From the NCBI RefSeq assembly GCF_001269985.1, contig NZ_BBZB01000001.1, positions 1,054,001-1,118,000 of the forward strand: DNA of 64,000 bases. Direction: 5' to 3'. This document shows, piece by piece, positions 18,809 to 27,656 of this stretch (its first letter is position 1; every line of letters starts with the position of its first letter). The DNA comes from Pseudoalteromonas sp. '520P1 No. 423'. GTDB lineage: Bacteria > Pseudomonadota > Gammaproteobacteria > Enterobacterales > Alteromonadaceae. The notes under the pieces were generated by a model. That model saw only the letters and a list, made by a program, of their open reading frames with translations. It was not told the DNA's origin and did not search any database. A program made the position numbers and the translations under genes.

Positions 18809-20089
18809 TTAAATTAGAATTTCTAATCCAATAATGAATATGAATAAACTTGATAATGTATAACCCATTTTTTGTATTTCCAATCGATAATTGTTATTTA
18901 CCTTAAGGCCAAATAAAGGTCTTAAAATATCTGTTCTTCGGATCACTTCAAAGCCAATCAAACAGCCCGCAATCGTTAATACAATTAGTATTAAAGGCTC
19001 TATAATTGGTCCTAAATTAAATTGTGATAGTTGATAGCCAAATACAACAATGAGTGATTGGTGCAGAATATAAAATGGATAAACAGCATCATTTAAATAA
19101 CTTAATTTTTTGGAAGGAAGGTTAAAGTACTTATATGCAATAGAAAATACCATGAATGCACCTATCACTCTCAATAAGCTGTAATTGAATAAACCTAACA
19201 TAATCAGCCATTCATCAGATGTTTGACCGCCTTTGATAATATCGATCCAAACGCCATTATAAAAAATAATTACGATTACATAACAAGTTATGAATACATA
19301 AATTAATGGTTTTAAGTTGTTTGTTATCTTTAGCCAAAAAACTTTATGCCAACCAATCAAATAACCATAAAGCATCAAAGTAAAACCAATAGGGTAGCGA
19401 ACTGTATCTAAATCCCAATTCACTTGGATAATAAAAAGCGGCAAAGTAGCGATGAAAATTACAACTGCTGTATTTTGATTAAAAAGCCAATTAATTCCAT
19501 GATTGACGAATTTGGAGTTTAATAAAGGTAATAGACATAAAATGATTAAAGAGTATTGCCATAATGCCCGAATAAACCATAAGTGGTTAACATCTATATG
19601 TGGCCAAATACCAGATTGATACTTTTCAAAAACATTACTATTGGTCGCAAAAAATTCAGTTAAGAATTGCCAGTAATTCATATTGAGATCGCCATTATGT
19701 GTCATTTCAATATACAGTTGAGGTGGCACTATTACTAAAATGCCAAATAGCAGGGGTAATAATAGGCGAAAACTCCTGATACTAATAAAGCGCCAAATAG
19801 ATACTTTAGCCATAATAAATTTTATTGAGATACCAGCAATTAACCAAAGTACAGCCATACGCCATGGTTCAACCAGTAACATGATACTTTCAAGCGTTTG
19901 TGATTGGTAATTGCTTTTAACATGCCACCCCCAATTTGCTGTATAAAACATACCCGAATGAAATAAAATGAGTAAAGTAAATACAGCAATACGAAGCCAA
20001 TCTAGATCGTGTCTACGCTCTGGCATATCCTTTTTATCAGGTATGAATAAACTGCTAATCCATGATAAATTGTTTATCTTTAATGACAT
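18809..20089 (-). CDS. Acyltransferase 3 family membrane protein
   Basis: The protein is about 426 residues from ATG 20089 (MSLKINN; an upstream in-frame ATG at 20128 gives 13 more but fits the family less well). It has RRHDLDWLRIAVFTLLILFH, the hallmark first helix of this family. About ten membrane helices follow, with NHLWFIRALWQYSLI and a late YPFYILHQSLIV helix containing the conserved histidine. Such proteins transfer acyl groups to sugars or glycans at the inner membrane. The acceptor is unknown. It is divergent from the LytTR regulator gene, with about 140 bp between starts. Confidence 0.85.
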   Translation of the reverse strand: MSLKINNLSWISSLFIPDKKDMPERRHDLDWLRIAVFTLLILFHSGMFYTANWGWHVKSNYQSQTLESIMLLVEPWRMAVLWLIAGISIKFIMAKVSIWRFISIRSFRLLLPLLFGILVIVPPQLYIEMTHNGDLNMNYWQFLTEFFATNSNVFEKYQSGIWPHIDVNHLWFIRALWQYSLIILCLLPLLNSKFVNHGINWLFNQNTAVVIFIATLPLFIIQVNWDLDTVRYPIGFTLMLYGYLIGWHKVFWLKITNNLKPLIYVFITCYVIVIIFYNGVWIDIIKGGQTSDEWLIMLGLFNYSLLRVIGAFMVFSIAYKYFNLPSKKLSYLNDAVYPFYILHQSLIVVFGYQLSQFNLGPIIEPLILIVLTIAGCLIGFEVIRRTDILRPLFGLKVNNNYRLEIQKMGYTLSSLFIFIIGLEILI

Positions 20090-20232
20090 AATAATTAAAG
20101 TCCTATATATAATTAATAAGGTTATCATTTCAAAATAAATTATTTTTACACTAGTTAAATGGCTTTAAAAACAATGGATAGGGATAAGTGGTGGTATAGT
20201 GGGATGGAAACTACGACCTTTTTTGATATGAG

Positions 20233-21099
20233 ATGAAAATGAATAAATTACAACACTTTCAAAAATACAAATTTAAATATGAAATTGGTTTTTTAGTTTG
20301 CTTTTTTTTAATTAATAGTACTTTACTGGCAACGTCTGTGATTATGGAAGGGCAGCGAAATTATAGCGTTTTACCATTTCAATTATGGGAACCTTTTGTA
20401 TGGGAATACTCTAGCGCTTTAAGTGCGTTGTTGTTATTTCCTGCGATTGTTTATTTATTAAAGCAAGTGCCTTTAAGTTGGCTGACCTTAAAGCAGTCTT
20501 TATTTTACTATTTTTTAGCGTCTGTGGTGTTTTCGTTATCTCATGTGTTGTTAATGGTAGGCATGAGGGAGCTTGTATATTTTTTAATGTCAGGTAATTA
20601 TGACTTTGGTGATATTTGGTTTGAATTATTTTATGAATACCGAAAAGATCTTTGGAGTTTTATTTTCTTCCTTATATTTATTCAGGGTTACAACTTCATT
20701 ATCAGTAGATTACAAGGCGAGGCAAACCCTATAGCGCAAAGTGAAGAGGAAACTGAAAGTCCGACTGAGGCACATAATATTGATCGTTTATTGGTTAAAA
20801 AACTAGGTAAAGAATTTATTATTAAAATTGATGATGTTGAATGGCTTGAATCTGCTGGCAATTATGTAAATTTGCATATTAAAGGTCGCATTTATCCAAT
20901 TCGTGCAACATTAACGAGTTTAATCGATCGAATATCTGATAAAGGGTTTAGTCGAATTCATAGATCACACGCTGTTAACTTAGATTATGTTGACTCTATT
21001 ACACCGCTCAGTAGTGGAGATAGCGAGATAAAACTCATCAATGGCAAGGTTTTAAACCTTTCAAGACGCTACAAAGAAGGCTTTAAAGAGAAGTTATAG
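20233..21099 (+). CDS. Membrane-bound LytTR transcriptional regulator
   Basis: The 288-residue protein has four membrane helices in residues 1-160 (about 18-36, 55-72, 85-105 and 138-155). A short acidic linker leads to a C-terminal LytTR DNA-binding domain at 185-288 (VEWLESAGNYVNLH, FSRIHRSHAVNLDYV, LNLSRRYKEGF). There is no receiver domain, so the membrane part probably senses the signal directly. The divergent acyltransferase is a natural target. Start 20233 or 20239 (Met3); a GAG lies upstream of both. Confidence 0.85.
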   Translation: MKMNKLQHFQKYKFKYEIGFLVCFFLINSTLLATSVIMEGQRNYSVLPFQLWEPFVWEYSSALSALLLFPAIVYLLKQVPLSWLTLKQSLFYYFLASVVFSLSHVLLMVGMRELVYFLMSGNYDFGDIWFELFYEYRKDLWSFIFFLIFIQGYNFIISRLQGEANPIAQSEEETESPTEAHNIDRLLVKKLGKEFIIKIDDVEWLESAGNYVNLHIKGRIYPIRATLTSLIDRISDKGFSRIHRSHAVNLDYVDSITPLSSGDSEIKLINGKVLNLSRRYKEGFKEKL

Positions 21100-21751
21100 T
21101 TGTAGTTGTAAAATTTATATTTTGTAGCTTAGAAGGTTAACTTATTGATTATAAATCATAAACTGTAGGGATATTTGATCCCTAATAAAGGCTAATTTAT
21201 AACTGCATAAATAACCTTACTTTTTGTTATATAGATATTACTTTATATATTTACGTATAAAAATAACGCTCTTATTGTTTTTACCCTCCTATTTATTGCT
21301 TTTGACTTGTTCCTATTCTTGTTTTGTAAATCATAGGTTTAATTACTGTTTTACGCACCTCTAAATTTAACTATCTGTACGTAAGTGTAATTCGCTGATA
21401 ACTGGTTGTGACAAAGGAAAACAATTTAGGCGGAACTTATTTTAACCATATTAGTATAATTACCCCACAAAATTTTCAGTTAATCTAATAGGTGATGAAT
21501 AAAATAAGCGCATTAATAAATAACTATCGCTAATTTATTCCAGACTATTAAGTGAGATAACTCAAAAAATGACATAACTTAAATTTAAAAGATTCTTGCT
21601 GATTGCCACTCATTTCTAAAAATAAAAACAATTCAATAAGTGCCCATCATATTGAAATTATAAATTTCAATAACAGTTGTAAGCTCACATTAAAAAATTG
21701 ATAACCGAAACCAGTAATTTTACTGAAAAATCATGTTAAATGGGAAACAAA
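21100..21751. other. 652-bp intergenic region, no gene recognised
   Basis: The stretch is AT-rich and precedes the TonB-dependent receptor. I see no open frame with a plausible start, no tRNA and no clear hairpin terminator. It probably holds the receptor promoter and a long 5' leader; a small RNA cannot be excluded. Confidence 0.5.
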
Positions 21752-24700
21752 ATGAAAACTCGATTGCAAAAAACAGCAGTTACATTGGCAGTTGCCGCAT
21801 GTTTAGGTATGAGTGGTGTAGCATCAGCTGCTGAAACTTCATCTGGCATGCGTGGTAAAATCGTAGGCCCTAATGGCCAACCCGCTTTAAATACAAAAAT
21901 CACTATTATTCACCAACCTTCAGGTACCATTCGTGAAGTGCAAACGAACGAAGTTGGTCTATTCAGTGTTAAAGGTTTACGTGTAGGTGGTCCTTACACT
22001 ATCGTTGTTAATTCTGATCAGTATCAAGATACTGTAGAAGAAGGCATTAGCATTCAACTTGGTGATACTAAGCGCTTAAGTTTTCAACTTTCAGCTAAAA
22101 GCAGCATGGAAACAATTCAAGTAACTGGCTCTGCTATTGGTTTTGATTCAAGCGGTGCTGCATCTTCATTTGGTCAAGAAGACATAGCACGAGCTCCTGC
22201 ATTTAACCGTGATTTAAAAGATATTGTTCGTAATAACCCAATGGCGGTTGTTGATGAAGAAGGTGGTTTAAGCTTTGGTGGTTCAAACCCTAAATTTAAC
22301 TCAATTACAGTAGATGGTATCGGTCAAAATGATGATTTTGGTCTTAACGAAAGCGGTTACCCATCTAACCGTTCACCTATCTCTTTAGATGCGGTAGATC
22401 AGATTGCAGTTGATAGCTCTCCATTTTCTTCATCTGTAGGGGGCTTTTCTGGCGGTACAGTTAATGTAGTAACTAAGTCTGGTACTAATGAATTTAAAGG
22501 TTCAACATTCTTTGAAATGATGAGCGAAGACATGGCCGGTGAGCCAAAAGATTCTAAGTCAGATAATCCTAGTAGCAATAACTTTAATGTTGGCGAGCAA
22601 AAAACAACAGGTTTCACAGTTGGTGGTCCATTAATTAAAGATGAGTTATTCTTTTTCTTCTCAGCTGAAAAATTCAATAAAGTAACACCTGTTGCTTTTG
22701 GTATTGATGAAGGTAGCCCAAGTAAAGTAACTGAAGCAGAATATAACGAGTTTGTTACTATTATGGACGATGTTTACGGCATTCAAGATGGCGTAAATAG
22801 CGGCGATCCAGAAGAAAGTGATGACAAGTTTTTAGTAAAATTAGATTGGAATATTAACGATAGCCATCGTGCTGACTTCACTTACCAATACCAAAGCACT
22901 GCTGAAGATAAAAATACCAATGATTACAGCAATAGCTTAAATATGGGTTCTCATGGTTATATTGATACGACTTCACTAGATAACTACGCAGTTCACTTAT
23001 ATTCAGATTGGAATGATGATTTCTCAACTGAAGTAAGCATTGCATATAAAGATTCTTACCGTGAATCAGAAACTAACTCTGATTTTGGTCAAGTAAGTGT
23101 TCGTACTGACAGCGGTACTATTAACGCAGGTCAAGATGTTTACCGTCAAGGTAACACTAGCTCTACAAAAACATGGAGCTACAAGTTTGGTGCTAACTAC
23201 TTAATGGACGACCATGATATTAAGTTTGGTGCGAGCTTTGAAGCACTAGATTTATATAACTTGTTCTCAAAAGAATCTATGGGTGTATGGGAATTTGATA
23301 GTTTAGAAGATTTTGCATCTGGTAATATTTCAAGTTTTTCTTACTCAAATGCATATACAAATGATACCGATGATGCGTCTTACACATACGAAAGTTCAAC
23401 ACTTGCGTTATATATTGAAGATACGTGGACTGTTGATTCTGATTTAGATGTGACTTTTGGTGTGCGTTATGAGCGTTTAGGTGCAGATACTTCTGCGTCT
23501 GAAAATGATAGCTTTAACGAAACTTATGGTATGAGCAATACTGCAACAACTGATGGTTTAGATATTTTATTACCACGTGTTGGTTTTAAGTACTACTTAA
23601 ACGATGACATGATAGTACGTGGTGGTATTGGTAAATTCTCAGGTGGTAAACCAAATATTTGGGCAGTACCGACAGATGGTGTAACTTACGTATCAGCAAC
23701 ACAAGCTGCAGAGCAACAAGTTATTGTAAATGGTAAAAACGATCCTTCAAGTATCGATTTCCATGATGTACCAGATGTTGCACAAGATTCATTGCAACAA
23801 GGTGCGGGCTCTACTACGTTCTTAGATCCTAACTACAAAATCAGCTCAGATTGGCGTTACCAGTTAGGCTTAGATTGGACACTAGACATCCCTAAAGTTG
23901 GCGAAGACTTTAAACTAACTGTTGAAATGAACTATGTTGATCGTCAAGATGCAACAGTTTGGGAAGATGTATCACGTATCGACAATGGCAAAACAACTGC
24001 TGATGGTGGCAGAATTATTTATGACAGTGTTTATGAAGGCACTGATCAAGAAGGTAATTCAGATATCATGATGACAAACATGGATGATGGCGGCCGTAGC
24101 TTAATCTTCACGACTAGCTTACAAAAAATCTGGGATAACGGTGTTCGTATGAATATGTCATACACACATCAAGATATTACAGAAGCGAATCCTGGTACAA
24201 GCTCACAAGCAGAGTCAAACTACCAATATAATGTTGGCGTAAATAAAAATGAATCACAAGTAGGCACAGCTTACTATGAAGTAGCACATCGTTTTGTTTT
24301 AAACTTAGGTTATACAGCTCAGTTTGTTGATGGTTACAATACTAACATCGATTTATTTTTCGAGCGTCGTTCTGGTCGTCCTTACTCAGCTACTATGGAT
24401 ACACACGGCGATACTAGCTTTGGCGATCAATACGGTATGTCTAAGTCTCAAACTTACTTACCATATATCCCAACCGGTCCTGATGATTCTGCAGTTGATT
24501 GGGACAACAGTACTTATACATATGATGAGTTAATGGCGCTTTACGACGAAGCAGGTATTAATGGCGAAGCTGGCGGTTATGCTGACAAGTACTCTGAAAC
24601 ACAGCCTTGGGTAACAACATTAGATTTAAACGTTACACAAGAATTTAAAGGTTTCCAAGGCGATCAAAAAGGTATGGCATACTTCACAGTTGATAACTTA

Positions 24701-24898
24701 GCTAACTTACTAAACAGCGATTGGGGCCAAGTTCATACTATGGGCTACGGTAACAATGCAGTAATTGGCGCAACGATTAACGATGATGGTCAATATATCT
24801 TAACTGAAGCATATGGTTTAGATACAAATAACTACGATACGTTTAACCAAAGCGAATCAACTTGGCGTATTAAACTAGGTATGCGTTATACTTTCTAA
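21752..24898 (+). CDS. Oar-like TonB-dependent outer-membrane receptor
   Basis: ATG 21752 fits the signal peptide (cut after ASA, about residue 26). Residues ~28-115 are a carboxypeptidase regulatory-like beta-sandwich (MRGKIVGPNGQPALNTKITI). Then comes a plug domain (SKSSMETIQVTG, DLKDIVRNNPMAVVDEEGG, VDQIAVDSSPFSSSVGGFSG, TVNVVTKSGTNEF). A large barrel follows, ending in the aromatic MRYTF. Total 1048 residues, matching Oar/adhesion-type receptors. These often import large oligopeptides or proteins in marine Alteromonadales, so a link with the nearby secreted peptidases is possible. Codon use looks like a well-expressed gene. A terminator follows. Confidence 0.9.
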   Translation: MKTRLQKTAVTLAVAACLGMSGVASAAETSSGMRGKIVGPNGQPALNTKITIIHQPSGTIREVQTNEVGLFSVKGLRVGGPYTIVVNSDQYQDTVEEGISIQLGDTKRLSFQLSAKSSMETIQVTGSAIGFDSSGAASSFGQEDIARAPAFNRDLKDIVRNNPMAVVDEEGGLSFGGSNPKFNSITVDGIGQNDDFGLNESGYPSNRSPISLDAVDQIAVDSSPFSSSVGGFSGGTVNVVTKSGTNEFKGSTFFEMMSEDMAGEPKDSKSDNPSSNNFNVGEQKTTGFTVGGPLIKDELFFFFSAEKFNKVTPVAFGIDEGSPSKVTEAEYNEFVTIMDDVYGIQDGVNSGDPEESDDKFLVKLDWNINDSHRADFTYQYQSTAEDKNTNDYSNSLNMGSHGYIDTTSLDNYAVHLYSDWNDDFSTEVSIAYKDSYRESETNSDFGQVSVRTDSGTINAGQDVYRQGNTSSTKTWSYKFGANYLMDDHDIKFGASFEALDLYNLFSKESMGVWEFDSLEDFASGNISSFSYSNAYTNDTDDASYTYESSTLALYIEDTWTVDSDLDVTFGVRYERLGADTSASENDSFNETYGMSNTATTDGLDILLPRVGFKYYLNDDMIVRGGIGKFSGGKPNIWAVPTDGVTYVSATQAAEQQVIVNGKNDPSSIDFHDVPDVAQDSLQQGAGSTTFLDPNYKISSDWRYQLGLDWTLDIPKVGEDFKLTVEMNYVDRQDATVWEDVSRIDNGKTTADGGRIIYDSVYEGTDQEGNSDIMMTNMDDGGRSLIFTTSLQKIWDNGVRMNMSYTHQDITEANPGTSSQAESNYQYNVGVNKNESQVGTAYYEVAHRFVLNLGYTAQFVDGYNTNIDLFFERRSGRPYSATMDTHGDTSFGDQYGMSKSQTYLPYIPTGPDDSAVDWDNSTYTYDELMALYDEAGINGEAGGYADKYSETQPWVTTLDLNVTQEFKGFQGDQKGMAYFTVDNLANLLNSDWGQVHTMGYGNNAVIGATINDDGQYILTEAYGLDTNNYDTFNQSESTWRIKLGMRYTF

Positions 24899-24928
24899 TA
24901 AATATTTAATTGATATTTATTGAAATAT

Positions 24929-24952
24929 AAAAGGCTCTTTGGAGCCTTTTTT
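24929..24952 (+). terminator. Terminator of the TonB receptor gene
   Basis: AAAAGGCTC, TTTG loop, GAGCCTTTTTT: a strong stem directly followed by T residues, 30 bp after the stop. Confidence 0.85.
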
Positions 24953-24985
24953 GTTGGCTGTGACTAGTCCTAAATAACGATCGAC

Positions 24986-25008
24986 GTAGGCTCGACTTTA
25001 GTCGCGCA
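24986..25008 (+). repeat. Single REP-type palindrome next to the RAYT gene
   Basis: GTAGG is followed by the palindrome TCGACTTTAGTCG. A GTAG head plus a short GC-richer stem is the hallmark of REP sequences served by RAYT transposases. It lies 58 bp past the 3' end of the RAYT gene. Confidence 0.65.
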
Positions 25009-25066
25009 TGTTTTAAGTTTTAAATAATATCGAATAAATCCCATTTTATTGTTTGAGACTCTTTAA

Positions 25067-25525
25067 TCACAAATTGATGCAATTCCAATATGGATAATCT
25101 CCAATTTTTTTAACTAACCCTGCGCGTAACGGATTAGCGACGATGTATCTGGCTTGTTTGATTAAATCCTTTTCATCACGAACACAGTGTTCAAAATAAC
25201 CTTTCTGCCAAATATTATGAACATCAGGGTTTATTATCTTAATTTCTCGTGCACATCGCCCTTTAAAATATTGAATGGTTCTGAACAATGGTAATTTATC
25301 CTGCAATTGAAATAGCCAATGAATATGATCTGGTATTAATACAAAGCAAATGGTTTTAGAGGCCTGTTCATTATCTAGTTTATTCATATTGTTTGTTATT
25401 ATCTGAGAAACTTCAATTGAGTTGAAAATTGCTTTACGTTGATGAGACACAGTCGTTACTGAGTAATAATGAAAAGGGGTTGACGTTCTGTTTTTTCTTA
25501 AATTTTGTGATTTATACATAACCAA
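25067..25525 (-). CDS. REP-associated tyrosine transposase (RAYT)
   Basis: The 152-residue Y1-type protein has HIH in VLIPDHIHWLFQL and the C-terminal block YFEHCVRDEKDLIKQARYIV, where the tyrosine before IVANPLRAGLV is the catalytic one. The N-terminus FHYYSVTTVSHQRKAIF and the closing YPYWNC are typical of the RAYT subfamily rather than IS200. Met1 or Met3 may start. RAYTs are single-copy, domesticated relatives of IS200 transposases that act on REP sequences. The REP downstream and the GTAGG array at 40.5-42 kb are candidate substrates. Confidence 0.9.
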   Translation of the reverse strand: MVMYKSQNLRKNRTSTPFHYYSVTTVSHQRKAIFNSIEVSQIITNNMNKLDNEQASKTICFVLIPDHIHWLFQLQDKLPLFRTIQYFKGRCAREIKIINPDVHNIWQKGYFEHCVRDEKDLIKQARYIVANPLRAGLVKKIGDYPYWNCINL

Positions 25526-25660
25526 TCCTTGGTTTTAATCATAAATTTAAGAATAGGTTTTATTTATAGAATATCAAATTTATTATTTGATTGAACAGTT
25601 TGAGATTTAATAATGAGGCTAGAATTGCTGTTAATTGAAAAGCAAGTTAAGGGGATACCC

Positions 25661-25698
25661 AACTAAGCAACGCTAGAATAATGATTGTTGCTTAGTTA
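25661..25698 (-). repeat. 11-bp inverted repeat after the nuclease gene
   Basis: AACTAAGCAAC (25661-25671) and GTTGCTTAGTT (25688-25698) form a perfect stem with a 16-base loop. No T-run follows on the minus strand, so it is a weak terminator or RNA-stabilising hairpin. Confidence 0.5.
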
Positions 25699-25713
25699 GT
25701 TTGATTAAATTAG

Positions 25714-26547
25714 TTACTTCTTCAATGCATTAACTAAAGGTTTAGCTGATTTATCAAATATGCCATTTAGTAAACCGGCTAATCTGATGCCACCTTGGGT
25801 TAACCTTTGTTTCATTAACGGGTTTTGTTCATAAACATAATTATATTTAAAGTCTGCATTACCTACGTTGTATAGCTTTTCTGCTTCATAAAAAGATTCA
25901 ATCACCCAATCTTTCGGTTGGCTATTTAGGTATTTAGCGATGATTTTTGAATCATTAGTATCAATGAAAGTTGTAAACTCAGTGAAAGATAGCTTTTGGT
26001 TTTCAACCATTAAAGTATCCCACAAGCTATGTAAGTTGCTCTCTTTTCCAAAAAACTTAACCTTAACTTTATTTCCACCCCAATCTTCACTACGACCTAC
26101 ATGCATAGGTTGATGAATATCACCGACAACGTGTACCAAAAACTTAAAGTAAAACTGCTTATCTTCAATTGAAGCTTTTGAGTCATTTAAAACATCTGTT
26201 GCTTTTATCATTAATGCGTAAGCGTCTTTAATATCGTTTTTAGTTTCTGGGATTTCATAGCTAGCAGGTTTAAACTCAGACGCTTTACTCATATTGATAT
26301 AATGCCAAGGTGTTGACTGTTTTTGCCAAAAATCAGTAGGATTTGAGCGCATTTCATCTGGCCAAGTTGAAACTTCAGCTAATTTTTTACCTTCTAATAA
26401 AGGTAATATTGCTTGTTGAGTATCAGGTGTTAAGTGATTAAAAGCGATTTGCGCAACAACTCTATGACCATTTTGGCCCCATGCCATTGTATTTGACGAT
26501 AGCAATAAGCTAGCACATATTCCTATTAACTTTGATATTTTTTTCAC
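25714..26547 (-). CDS. Secreted S1/P1-type nuclease
   Basis: The 277-residue protein has a signal peptide cut before Trp23 (MAWGQNGHR). The mature N-terminal tryptophan is itself a zinc ligand in this family. The other zinc ligands are visible: the Asp in STWPDEMR, the His in WHYINM, HVVGDIHQPMHVG (two His and an Asp) and LHSLWD (His and Asp). It degrades single-stranded DNA/RNA outside the cytoplasm and probably scavenges phosphate or nucleosides. It has its own promoter region and stands alone. Full length for the bacterial family. Confidence 0.92.
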   Translation of the reverse strand: MKKISKLIGICASLLLSSNTMAWGQNGHRVVAQIAFNHLTPDTQQAILPLLEGKKLAEVSTWPDEMRSNPTDFWQKQSTPWHYINMSKASEFKPASYEIPETKNDIKDAYALMIKATDVLNDSKASIEDKQFYFKFLVHVVGDIHQPMHVGRSEDWGGNKVKVKFFGKESNLHSLWDTLMVENQKLSFTEFTTFIDTNDSKIIAKYLNSQPKDWVIESFYEAEKLYNVGNADFKYNYVYEQNPLMKQRLTQGGIRLAGLLNGIFDKSAKPLVNALKK

Positions 26548-26721
26548 TTTTTCACCTAATGTGTATTTTCGGTATTAATAGCTTATTATCTCGGTTTTTT
26601 AGTGGCTAATAAAGTCATAATTAAAGCATTAAGAAACAGGTTCTCACTTTAAATAATTAATTGCAGTTTAGATAATTTTTCTAGGATGAGAGTCATTTTA
26701 TTTGAAATTTGAAAGGGAGGT

Positions 26722-26745
26722 GCGTGAGTATTAAAATTCTCACGC
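26722..26745 (-). terminator. Hairpin after the MscS remnant
   Basis: GCGTGAG and CTCACGC flank a 10-base loop; CCTCCCTTTC follows on the minus strand. A possible end of the phosphatase transcript. Confidence 0.4.
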
Positions 26746-26749
26746 TATT

Positions 26750-27165
26750 TATTATTCGCTTAGATTGTGGCGACAGTAAAATGGTATTAAATATTTGTAC
26801 TTCTTTAACGACACCTAAGTGGCCTTGAGATTCAATTAAATCACCTACTTTGTATAGCTTGAATATCATAGCCAGCAAAGTTAGCTAAACTACCTTGTAG
26901 TGCTAAACCAATTGCTAAACCTGCTGCACCTAATGCAGCTACGAAAGAAGTTGTTGCGATACCTATCATAGAAGCAACAGAAATAAACAATAGCACTTTG
27001 AGCATCCATGATACTAAGCTGCTCATAAAAGGAATTAATGTAGGATCTACTTTAGATCGCTCCATTGATACTTTTAAAACCTTAGTAAGACCTTTTATGA
27101 TCCATAAGCCAACTAATAATGTGGTGATGGCAAGCGCTAACTTAGGTTCGTTTGCAGTTATTGTT
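26750..27165 (-). pseudogene. Remnant of a small-conductance mechanosensitive channel (MscS)
   Basis: On the minus strand the text reads LALAITTLLVGLWIIKGL, then SVASMIGIATTSFVAALG and [19 protein letters not shown]. This is the MscS pore helix with its glycine/alanine packing. A frameshift follows at about 26865, then [20 protein letters not shown] and VQIFNT. The C-terminal domain (about 100 residues) is missing, and the N-terminus has a TGA and no good start. It lies right after the phosphatase gene. A dead channel gene. Confidence 0.8.
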
Positions 27166-27174
27166 AATATTCAG

Positions 27175-27645
27175 CTAGCCATTACTAATCTTTTCTAAAA
27201 ACTTAACACTGGCTTCTTCTATTAAATCTAATACTAATTCAAAACCATTTTCACCACCGTAATAGGGATCAGGCACTTCAATATGATCAGAGTCGCCATG
27301 AGATAAAAATAAAGACAGTTTATATTGTAAGTGAGAAGGGCATAGCGCTATTAAATCGCTTAAGTTACTTTTATCAGCAGCAAGAATATAATCAAAATCT
27401 TCAAAGTCATTAATTGTAACTTGGCGCGATTGCATACCGGAAAAATTATAATCTCTACTAACTCCAGCTTGAACCGTTCTAGGATCTGGCGGATTACCTG
27501 CGTGATAACTTATGGTTCCCGCTGAATCTACGGTTATATTGATACCTAGTTCCTGTGCCTTTGACTTTAGAACCGCTTCACCCGTAGGTGAGCGACATAT
27601 ATTACCCATGCAAATAACGAGTATTTTGGCTGCTGATTTATCCAT
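27175..27645 (-). CDS. Low-molecular-weight protein tyrosine phosphatase
   Basis: The 156-residue protein has the P-loop Cys12-X5-Arg18-Ser (CMGNICRS). The second catalytic element is DPYYGG, where the Asp is the general acid. DSAGTISYHAGNPPDPR between them is typical. It removes phosphate from protein tyrosines; with no visible tyrosine kinase or capsule cluster nearby, the partner is unknown. It starts 11 bp after the diguanylate cyclase stop and so is probably co-transcribed with it. Confidence 0.93.
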   Translation of the reverse strand: MDKSAAKILVICMGNICRSPTGEAVLKSKAQELGINITVDSAGTISYHAGNPPDPRTVQAGVSRDYNFSGMQSRQVTINDFEDFDYILAADKSNLSDLIALCPSHLQYKLSLFLSHGDSDHIEVPDPYYGGENGFELVLDLIEEASVKFLEKISNG

Positions 27646-27656
27646 TTATTGTCTTC

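Noticed and set aside
22399..22677. Minus-strand frame inside the TonB receptor
   Set aside because: Shadow of the strong coding pattern of the receptor plug domain.
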